Source: Onthophagus taurus (Eukaryota > Arthropoda > Insecta > Coleoptera > Scarabaeidae). From it: 64,000 bases of DNA. Location of the stretch: positions 9,555,501 through 9,619,500 of the forward strand of contig NC_091966.1 of assembly GCF_036711975.1 (NCBI RefSeq), given 5' to 3'. A program made the position numbers and the translations under genes. Within the stretch, counting starts at the first letter, position 1; the number at the start of each line of letters is the position of its first letter. The notes below the pieces were generated by a model. That model was given only the letters and a program-made list of their open reading frames with translations, made no database searches and had not been told where the DNA came from. Of the stretch, positions 26,201 to 38,200 are shown piece after piece.

Positions 26201-29200
26201 ATGTAGCAAAGAAATATATTTTAGCCCATCCACGTTTAACACGTTTGCATCATCGGGGACGCTTGTTGACTAGAAAAGAACATTGCTAATTTATTAACCA
26301 GACGTGTTCGATGTCGTAATTGTGAAACCGTTGGATGCAACCTTGTTAGAACGGTTTAGAACGAACCAAGAGGAGTCCGAGTTTACCACATAAATTTTAG
26401 TTATTGGTAGAAAAGGATAGATTAATTGATTCCTACTTAAATGGAGAATTCACACGTTATAATCTCTAGGAATAAGATTTATGTAATTTTCTCATGAAGC
26501 GGTTGAAACATCATTAGCAATTGAATTCAAATTTATTACTAACAAATACGGAGTAATTTAATAAAATAAAATCAAAATATTGTGTTGATATTAACATAAA
26601 TAGATCTCTGTATTGAATAATTCATAAGCAACGAGGCGTGTGAGCTTTAAGAATGTGTTATATACTGTCAGAAATCATTAACCATATAGAATGTTGTTCG
26701 TTTACACCATGATAAAAACTTTATGTACAACAAAGTATTAAAGTTTAACTAATAAATCATTGTAATTAGATAATACATAATGTAAACATTTTTTATGTAC
26801 AAACTTTTAAAATCATCACACGATATAACAGTATAAGTACATTGTAACTGTCGAACGAAGAAAACGTGATTCGAATGACACTAAGAAAACGTTTCTTGTT
26901 GGTAAAAGCAGAATGTCAACGACTGATCCAATTCCGCATTGTCTCTATTAGTAGTCTCTTGGAATGTTGCACGGAGATGGATAGAAAATGCATTTTAACG
27001 GATCGTTTCCAACAGACAATAACCTTTTTACATAATACTTTTTTTATAAACGAATTTTATTTTTATAGACGATGAAATCGAAAATAATTGCTTCCATATT
27101 GTTCTGAGTTGAACCGAAGTTAACGGAGTTTATTACGGGCAAAAATTACGAGGAGAAAGTGATGAAGAGTGCGTTTTTGCGTATAAAGTCGAATGAAAGT
27201 TGAATGGAAAACTTTGTAATTTCTTTAGAAACCTACATGAATTCTAATTTTGAAATTATTATATTTAAGTCATTGTTACGGTTATTAATTTTATATATTT
27301 TTATTTTTTATTACAGACATCGTTTGTGGTCATCCGGCTGTTCCACGAAATGCCAAGGTGACACTGAGTTCAAACTCTTTAATATCTGGGACTACAGCAA
27401 AGTACGTTTGTGACGATGGCTACGAAACCTTTGGAAATACGTTATTGACGTGTGGAGCAACGGGTCGCTGGGACGGTGAATTACCATTTTGCGGTAAGTC
27501 GTGTCTCAACTGGCATATTTACAAGCTTCAACATCGATTTAGAACTTTAAAAGTCTCGAAACGTTCTCACAACACGCCCTAAGCTGTGAAAGTCAGGCGT
27601 GCATTTTGAATTAAAAAAACCGTTTTCTTACATTTTTATTTAGGTACGAACATTGCGTATAGAAAACCTGCAAATCAATCGACAACAGTTCGAGGTGGAA
27701 ACCCACAAAATGCTAACGATGGCGAGAAAAACACCGAACATGATGGTAAAAGGTGTACGGAAACGCAAAAAGAAGTTAGTCCGTTCTGGCAGGTGGATCT
27801 TTTAAGACCTTACGCTATCAAAGTCGTTCGAATTACGACGAGGGGTTGTTGTGGTCACCAACCGTTACAAGATTTAGAGATCAGGGTCGGAAATAGTAGC
27901 AGCGACTTACAAAGGAATCCGTTGTGTGCTTGGTTTCCGGGAACAATAGGTACGTTAAAAAGTCACAAAAAAGAATTCCGGCTTTTAGTGGTACTTAATT
28001 ATAGTTACTCAACCGAAAGAATTTTTAGACCGTAACAAAAAAATGTAAAATAGTTTATTTTATAGTGGTATTGATTAATTTATTGGTCGTTTACATGAAA
28101 CAATAAAAATTATTAATTAAGAACTATAATTTTAAGCTTACTATTAGTAATTAGACACATTACTATTTTTATAGATTATTTGTAAATAAGCGTATAAATT
28201 AAATTATGAAAAGACTATCTAAGTGAATAGCGTGAAGAGCTTACCCGTTCAGGCATATGCTCATTTATCATACCTTACTGCTTGTGGTACCCTTTTTGTG
28301 CAACCCTAATTAGACTATTTGCAACTTCAAAAAGGAAACATCTTCAATGACATGTTTTTCTGTTTCTTTTTCATTCAAAATAGAATTTTCATCAAAGTAA
28401 ACTGTATGGTTTTTACCAACTAAATTTTTCGTTAAGTCTTTTACAACCCGATTCCTACATTTCTTTCAATCTAATCACTCACTTTTGTTTGTATCTAAAA
28501 CTTACACATGTAAAGCTTCGATCAGCTCGCATTCAAACCTTGTAACCTCATTTCATGGGTTTCCTAAGTATGTATTCACAAATACTGCTTCGGCCTTTGT
28601 ACTATATCATTGATTCACAAGCGCATAGTTTTCAATATAACATTTCAAATCTCGTTAATTATTCCTTATATTAAAAAAAATAATAATAAATACCCGCATT
28701 ACGATTTTTTAATAAAAGCGGGTTATCTAGTTCATTTCCTGGTTGTTAGTACCATCACCTGTAATCAGTTAAAATAAACGCACAACTTAATTTAACTTTA
28801 CTTATCAAACCATCATCTTAAGACACAGTAAAATAATATCTAGAAGATACCGTATACTGTGGTCAGTAACACAATCTTATCCTTGAAGATGGCCACGCAC
28901 CGAAACGATTTAGTAAGCAACTTTTGCGAAATTGTATTGTTTTCTAATTCCACAATGTATTGCGCAATGGAACTCCGTGTTTTGTGCAAAAAGATAATAC
29001 CAACAAATAAAACCTGGAAATTGGTTTCCGTTTTTAAGCGCTTCAAAATAATACCAAACACATATTCATTTCCATTCTAACAACATCTTTGATCTTTAAT
29101 TATCTTCATTTCAGACGAAGGAATCACGAAAACCTTCACCTGCGCCAGAGTTCTTATCGGACAACACGTTTTTCTGCAATTAGTTGGTGTTGAAGGTTCA

Positions 29201-32200
29201 TTATCTGTTTGTGAAGTGGAAGTATTTACAACTGATGGTAAATAAAAATAGTTTAATAAAAATTTATTGTTTTAAAATAATGTATTTCTTTTAGAATTTT
29301 CGATTGATCGGTGCGCTCCAAGATTAGCGCCAGAAGATGCTCAACTCGCCGCGTTCGATCACACGTGTTACGAGTTTGGCGTAGGTCGTGGTGGTTCTTT
29401 TGACGAGGCCAGGTCGTACTGTCGTGGACACGGAGGGGATTTGGTCCACGGAATGACTCAAGCAGCGACCACGTTTTTATACGCGGAACTCGAACGAAGA
29501 AAACCGAGCCTAAAGACGCAACTGGTATGGATCGGAGCACTAAAAGATCCAGGTCTCGTTGCGAAAACATGGAAATGGGTCAATGGTGAGTCTCTTCTTT
29601 ATCGATTTTCTATTGATAGTGTTCGTCTATCTCTTCCTGCGTTATTAGCTTTTAAATAGAATTTGAATACAATATCCGCTTTGTTAACGAATGGAAAGGC
29701 GCGATACGAAGGTTGTGCTTTCGACCGTTTTAACATCGAAATGGCCTCAATCGCGGTCCCCTTTTTGGCGTATTGCTGTAAAGGTGAATGTAGTAGGTTC
29801 ACGAATATATTATGGAAGCAATTTTACTTTCGTTCGTGATGTTGCACCTTTAAACACGATAAGTAATGGGCGTTTTCTTCGAACTCATGCTTGAGTGGGT
29901 ACCGTAATACTTATTAATTATTGTTGTTATAGTTCACGGATTTCTAGATAAATAAATTGGAAAATATTTCATTCATATGTAATAATAAGAGGTTAGAATT
30001 TAAATACAGTAAAACCTCGATATTACGAACCTCGTTAGAACGGAACATACTATTAATATTATCTACATGTATTTAATACATCAGTATATTTAAATATAAA
30101 TGTTAGCTTTGGTTAGCGCTCATAGATAGAATTCAACTCAGGTTATTCCTCAAGTTGCTCTATTTCATAGGTGTTAACCGATACTTGTACCTGTTGCTGT
30201 GGAACAAATATTTGTATGTTGTTCCTTGGAACAGTTACTAAATTTAAAAAATAAAAAATATCAAGTAAAATTGTGCAATTTTGAAATTTGGTGATTTATG
30301 CCATGTTACTAGAAACTGGTGATAGATAAATATGAAATAAATATGGATTATGATTTTTTGATGCATAAGAAATATTTTTTATTCATAACATTTTTCTCCA
30401 TCAGTTTAAGTACTTACGTTATAGTTGATTTTATTAAGATATATCGTCGAATTTTTACATTTTGGGAATTTATGCTGTATAATTAGAAACTGCTGATAGA
30501 TACATATGAAATCATTATGGATTATGATCTATTGATGCATTAGGAACATTTTTTATTCATAACGTCTATCTCCATCAGTTTGAGTACTTACGTTATAGTT
30601 GATTTTATTAAGGTAAATCGTCCAATTTTGGCGGATTTATGTTATATCATTAGTAACTGGTGATAGATAAATATGAAATCATTATGGATTATGATCTATT
30701 AATCCATTAGGAACATTCATAACGTCTTTGTCCATCAGTTTTAGTACTTACGTTATAGTTGATTTTATTAAAAAAAATCGTCGAATTTTTATATTTTGGG
30801 GATTTGTGCTGTATGATTAGAAACTGGTGATAGATACATATGAAATCATTCTGGATTATCATCTATTGATGCATTAGAAACATTTTTTATTCATAACGTG
30901 TTTCTCCACCAGTTTTAGCAGTTAGGTTATAATTGATTTTATCAAGAAAAATTGTTCAATTTTGACATTGCGTGATTTATATCATGTCACTAGAAGCTGG
31001 TGATAGATAAATATGAAATATGTAAGTATGAATTCTTCTTGATGCATAAGGAATATTTTTTATTCATAACATCTTTCTCCATCAGTTTTAATACTTTCGT
31101 TATAGTTGATTTTATTAAGAAAAACCGTCCAATTTTGACATTTTGAGGATTTCTGCTATATCATTAGAAATTGGTGATAGATACATATGGAATCATTCTG
31201 GATTGTAATCTATTGTTGCATTAAGAACAATTTTTATTCATGGCGTCTTTCTCCATCAGTTTTAATACTTACGTTATAGTTGATTTTATTAAGAAAAACC
31301 GTCTAATTTGACATTTTGTGATTTATGTTATATCACTAGCAAATGATGATAGATAAATATCAAATCATTCTGGATTATGATTTGTTGCTGAATTTGGAAC
31401 ATTATTTATTCATAACGTCTATCTCCATTAGTTTTAGTAGTTACATTATAGTTGATTTTATTAAGAAAAATCATCCAATTTTGGGGATTTATGCTATATC
31501 ATTAGAAACTGGTGATAGATAAATATAAAATAACTATGGATTATGATTTCTTGATGCATTAAAAACATTTTTTATGCATAACATCTTTCTCCACCAGTTT
31601 TAGTAGTTAGGTTATAATTGATTTTGTCAAGAAAAATTGTTCAATTTTGACATTGAGTGATTTATATCATGTCACTAGAACCTGGTGATAGATAAATATG
31701 AAATAAGTATGAATTCTGCTTTCTTTATGCATAAGGAATATTTTTTATTCATAACATCTTTCTCCATCAGTTTTAGTACTTTCGTTATAGTTGATTTTAT
31801 TAAGAAAACCGTCCAATTTTGTCATTTTGGGGATTTATGCTATATCATTCGAAACTGGTGATAGATACATATGAAATCATTCTGGATTATAATCTATTGA
31901 TGCATTAGGAATATTTTTTATTCATGACGTCTTTCTCCATCAGTTTTAGTACTTACGTTATAGTTGATTTTATTAAGAAAAATCGTCTAATTTGACATTT
32001 TGTGATTTATGTTATGTATATCACTGAAAACTGGTGATAGATAAATATGAAATCATTCTGGATTATGATTTATTGATGAATTTGGAACATTATTTATTCA
32101 TTACGTCTATCTCCATCAGATTTGGTACTTATGTTATAGTTGATTTTATTAAGAAAAATCGTCCATTTTGGGGATTTATGCTATAACATTAGAAACTGAT

Positions 32201-35200
32201 GATAGATAAATATGAAATAAGTATGGATTATGATTTCTTGATGCATTAGGAACATTTTTTATTCATCACGTCTTTCTCCATCAGTTTTAGTACTTACGTT
32301 ATAGTTGATTTTATTAAGAAAAACCGTCTAATTTGACATTTTGTGATTTATGTTGTATCACTAGAAACTGATGATAGATAAATATGAAATCATTCTGGAT
32401 TATGATTTGTTGATGAATTTGGAACATTATTTATTCATAACGTCTATCTCCATCAGTTTTAGTAGTTACATTATAGTTGATTTTATTAAGAAAAATCATC
32501 CAATTTTGGGGATTTATGCTATATCATTAGAAACTGGTGATAAATAAATATAAAATAACTATGGATTATGATTTCTTGATGCATTAAAAACATTTTTATG
32601 CATAAATAACGTCTTTCTCCACCAGTTTTAGTAGTTAGGTTATAATTGATTTTATGAAGAAAAATTGTTCAATTTTGACATTGTGTAATTTATATCATGT
32701 CACTAGAAGCTGGTGATAGATAAATATGAAATAAGTATGAATTCTGATTTCTTGATGCATAAGGAATATTTTTTATTCATAACATCTTTCTCCATCAGTT
32801 TTAGTACTTTTGTTATAGTTGATTTTATTAAGAAAAACCGTCCAATTTGGTCATTTTAGGGATTTATGCTATATCATTCGAAACTGGTGATAGATACATA
32901 TGAAATCATTCTGGATTATGATCTATTCATGCATTAGGAATATTTTTTATTCATGACGTCTTTTTCCATCAGTTTTAGTACTTACGTTATAGTTGATGTT
33001 ATGATTTTTATTATATCACTAAAAACTGATGATAGATAAATATGAAATCATTCTGGATTATGATTTGTTGATGAATTTAGAACATTATTTATTCATAACG
33101 TCTATCCCCATCAGATTTGGTACATACGTTATAGTTGATTTTATTAAGAAAAATCGTCCATTTTGAGGATTTATGCTATATCATTAGAAACTGGTGATAG
33201 ATAAATATGAAATAAGTATGGATTATGATTTCTTGATGCATTATGAATATTTTTTATTCATAACGTCTTTCTCCATCAGTTTTAGTACTTAGGTTATAAT
33301 TGATTTTATTGAGTAAAATCATCCTATTTTGATATTTTGGGAATTTATGCTATATCGTTAGGAACAGAGGAACAGGTATTTGGAACTATTACTTTGTAGG
33401 ACAAGGAACATATTATATCTAAAAATTAAAAATTTTTCATATAACAGACTTTCCATACATTGAAATTTTACTGTATTAAACAAAATAAAATAATATTAGA
33501 AACTAAGTCTGAACTAGTCTAGTTTATAACCTGGTTACATTTTTTTTAAATTATTTGTATTAATACATGTTTTCACTTTAATGACGAATGAGGTAAAGGC
33601 AATGTGTAAATTAGAAATCACAATTTTCCTGTTTGATAAAAACGCACTTATAGTATGTGCAAGAATATCTAGAGCGTATCGATTTCAGACGTCTGCTTAC
33701 ACACAGACCTCCTTAAGTAATCGCGCATCCTAGTTTTATTTAAATTTAGTCTAATTAAAGCCGTAACACTTACATATCATCAATTAGAACGAAAATTTCA
33801 CACCATTCATGGATTATTAAACATAAACGGCAATAATTTATGACATTATGTTCCTTTAAAAATTGCTCAACCATAAAATGATTTAAGTCTATAACATTTT
33901 CATAACCGTTACTAATTCTTTCATTTCTTTACTTTATTAAAGTTAACATTTTATTTATTATATTTAACGTTAAATTCATCAAATATACTTGGAGTCTTTA
34001 AATTGGGTATGTTTCCACAATAATTTTTTCTCAAAGGAAACTTTATACTCTATTATAGAAGTTTCTCATCAGATTAACAACGATGATGATACTTTTCCGT
34101 TATATTACGTGGTTTTCCTTTTTCTCCCACCATTTCTTTGCACGCGGATTTTTTCCGACCTCAATTCCTCCTTAACAATGAAATTAGGAAAGTCACAACT
34201 CTATATTGAAAATTGAAATATACACGAAGATAAATAAATAAGTAGAAATCATTTATCTCGTCACCTCGGTGTCGTTGCGGTTCGCCTTCAACTCCAGTTT
34301 GTTATTCGATTTACAGGTGACCCTGTATTAAGACCTTCGTGGGGAAAAAATCAACCCAACAACTATAACGGGGAACAGAATTGTGTGGTTTTAGACGGAG
34401 GAAGCAGTTGGTTATGGAACGACGTGGGTTGTAATCTAGATTATTTACATTGGATATGCCAACATAGTAAGTTTATTTATTATCTATTATATGCCTAGAA
34501 TGTTTGAAGGATAGATTGGGAGGTAAGAATTCAAGCGAGACTAATGGAAAGAGGTCAATTCTTGAGACAACAAAGAAAACTTTCTTATATAACTTATTTT
34601 GTTGATTGAATTATATAAGAAAAATTGTATCAATAAAATTAATTCATTAATTAATTTTGTCGATAACATCTTATTATTAAATCTTGAATTGAGTAATGAG
34701 GGTGTGGTTAAGAAAGTTTATAATGCTAATAATTTAATTAAAATTCTTTTAGAACCGCCGTCATGTGGTAGTCCGGATAAATTGCTTAATACCACAATAA
34801 TAGGAACTAATAACAGCATAGGAGCAAACATTAGTTATCAGTGTCCATTGGGGCACATGTTAGAGGGATCCGGAAATAGAACTTGTGGGCGAGATGGATT
34901 TTGGACTGGAATGGCTCCAAGTTGTAAATGTAAATAAAAAATTTATTCAAACTTATTCTTTTTTGACACCTATTTTGCATTTAAGATATTGATTGTGGAT
35001 CACTACCACTATTAGAACACGGCACAGTTGAATTAAAGGATAAAAGAACATCGCACGGCGCGGTAGCAATTTATTCTTGTCATGAAAACTACACTTTATT
35101 TGGAAAGGAAGAAAGAACCTGTGGTGACGGAGGTTTATGGACGGAGTCCGCGGCGAAATGTTTATTCGATTGGTGTCCAAATCCGCCTTCAAGTCAAGGA

Positions 35201-38200
35201 GGTCTCGTTACTACAACGGGAAATAGAGCTGGGGATACAGCTACCTATACTTGTCAACCGGGTTATATCCTTTTTGGTCAATCAATTTTATCATGTCGAC
35301 TTGGCGGGGAATGGTCGGGAAAAGCACCTTCTTGTAAATTCGTCGATTGCGGGGCACCTCCAAATATCGACCATGGAAGATACAAATTACAAAACGATAC
35401 AACTACTGTTGGAAGTTATATTGAGTATACTTGTGATGAAGATTACTGGTTGGATGGCGAACGTGTACAACATTGTACTAGAGAAGGAAAATGGTCTGCG
35501 GATGCACCATCTTGCGAATGTAAATAAATCAATAAATATATTAATACTTAATACATTAAATTAATTTTTAGTAATTGTTTGTGATGAACCAGGAGTTGCG
35601 GAAGGAAGTTATGTAGTTGGATATGATTTTAACGTACACTCAATGATTGAATATCATTGCGAAGAAGGTTTCTTATTAAGAGGAGAAGCTGTAAGAACAT
35701 GCACAAGGGAAGGGGAATGGTCTAAATCTGCACCAACTTGCGAATGTAAGCTAATCTAAAAAAACTTAATTAAAAAGCCATATTGATCAAAATTTTTTAG
35801 ATATTGATTGTGGAAAAGTAGCTGCTTTACCAAACGGAAAAATAACATACGTTAACGATACAACATATTTAGACAGTATAATTCATTACTCATGCGCAAA
35901 CTACTACAGACTTAGTGGCGTCCCAAGAAGAACTTGCTTAGAAACTAAACAATGGAGTGATAATGCACCGAAATGCGAAGAAATAAGATGTAGTGAACCG
36001 AGTATACCAGAACACAGCATTCTTTCGGTGACCGGCAACGATAGGATGTACGGTCGAACATTAATTAGAACATCCGAATCTTCAAATGAAGGGGCGAGGT
36101 CTTATAAAATCGGTGCAATATCTAAGTATAGATGTGAACGTGGATATAAAGTTATTGGGGAACCTCTTAGAACTTGTGAAGATACTGGTAATTGGAGTGG
36201 TGATGTTCCTCAATGTGTTTGTAAGTTATTTGGAGACTTAAATAAATATAACTTTTAAGATCTTTTTGCTACGTGGGGAAAAATGCTTTCAAAAACGGAT
36301 TGTGGGGTTTTTATAAGCAGCTTTTCTAGTTTTAAAAACGTATTTTATTTATTAACAGTAATTAAAATTGTGCCGGCTAGATGTCCGCATTGGTGTGCAG
36401 GATTTCTCCTAAACCGGAAGTCGAATACTCAAATTTCGAGAACGATTACTTTTTTAAACTCAAAAACTACGGAACTACGTAGGATTTTTTTTAAATATTC
36501 AGTTTTGGCAAAATGGTGCCAATTTTACCAGAAATGTCATAATGTTTAAAGTTGATCAATACGAAAACTTAAATATTTTCTGTCGAAGCCTCTAATTAGC
36601 GATTCGTGCATTTGTCCTTCCTGATGATTATTCTCTCTTTCTGCAGCTAATCGTCTGACTATAAGTTTCTACGAGCTTCTTTAGCCTCATTGGTCATGGA
36701 GCGTACAGCGTGGGCAATGCGACGTTCGTGGCAAAACTCAAAATACTAACTTTAGTACTTGCATTATTTCCATAATACTTGTAAGACCGTCATTAAAATT
36801 ACAAGAGGCAATATCGGACGAGATGCCAACCACTTTCTTGCTACCATGAACCGTTTTTGGTGCCATAGACCACAACGTTGTAACTTTCATTATAACTTTT
36901 GTGTATCCCCTTAAACATCTTGTCAAAAGATCTTCTCTGGAAAGTTCTTCATTGCTGGCTTTTACACCCATACGCCAGCATATTGTACGTCAGTTTGGAG
37001 TCCATAATACCTTTGAAAGTTTTGCTGTTTCCATCTCCTATGTAAAAACAGTACTTCAAATTATACTTTTCTTCGGATCGTTAAAACATCTCTATAACGG
37101 AATCCACTTCCATTTTTCCTGAAGATCCCGTATTGTTTATATCACATTTTTCTTTATGATCTTCCACCCAATCTTGGTATTCTGCAGTGTCTTCTTTACC
37201 TTTCCAGTAACTGCACTTTCTGCAAATTTTTGACTTTATTTCCAGATCAACTATTTTATGCGTACGCCAATCAATGTTGTTCCACCAAGTAGAGATGAAA
37301 ATCCCCTCTTCTTCCATGTTCCATCACCAGAAACTGTTATTCCTCCTACTTGGTTATTCTGAATGGATAATTCTGTTTCTTTGCTGGCTGCCTTCGAAAA
37401 ACATTTGTCGTGCACGGCTCTTGTTGCAAGTGCAATTATCGTAATTACTTTATCATAAAAAGAATGGAAAACACATAAAAGCGCAAAACTTTGTAATACC
37501 ATTCCAATATCAAGTAGTCTCATAACAAATATTAATTTTTTGATTCACCTTCTTTGCAAAACAACAATATTAGCAAATGCAGTAAAAATAGAAACAAAAT
37601 CAATGAAACGGTATCCAAATGCTGCATCAACGTTGATGTTGTAGTTATCTTCGCTATTTTTAACTTCTTAGCTGCACTGGTCACACTCTCACTTTGATGT
37701 TTCAAAATATGACGATTAAAAGGTTTTCTGCCACGTACTGTACGTCTCACTGCACGATATGAAGAACCTCGCATTCCTTTTTTACCACCCATACTTATTT
37801 TTAACTTTCACCGTTGAAATGTGCGAAAAGGAAACTGAATGTCTAACTAACGTCAAAATACCTACATATACATATAATCGAGTAAAAAGGAAACACAAAA
37901 AAGTTATAGGTGGCTTGGATTCTCATTCTAGACAATCTAAAATACACTTTAAACGAGAAAAAAACACATTTTTTAAATTTCAAAGGTAGCATACCTCCTT
38001 GAATCAATGAAAAAAGCATATCAAATCATTTCTGATCCATCATTGACATTCAATTTTAAGTTATAATTAATCTCTGCTAATTTTCTGTCACAAATATATC
38101 TCTGTAACTTGAATCTTAAGTTACTCGATGTTAGTTAACATAAAAAAATGAATTATTTTTAGTACCTCTTACTAATCACGTATTTCTAAATAACAGATGT

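Larger units (their letters stand above)
8395..27316 (+). other. 18.9-kb first intron of furrowed
   Basis: Donor GATG|gtaaga at 8394/8395 and acceptor ttacag|AC at 27316/27317. The intron holds the LINE, Penelope-like, Tc1/mariner-related, PIF/Harbinger-like and MITE remnants listed separately. The stretches 8400-10000, 11650-13600, 16300-17600, 20200-21900 and 25450-27300 are AT-rich and show no protein homology I can recognise. A (GTC/CAT)-rich simple repeat lies near 20790-20815. A long first intron usually carries enhancers, but none can be assigned from sequence alone. Confidence 0.7.

Noticed and set aside
28840-29080. Mutually overlapping 73-codon frames on both strands in a furrowed intron
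   Set aside because: No homology; the position between two well-defined exons with normal splice sites argues for intron sequence.
30290-33365. Possible CRISPR array
   Set aside because: Units of ~173 bp without a short constant repeat and unique spacers, in an insect intron; it is a satellite.
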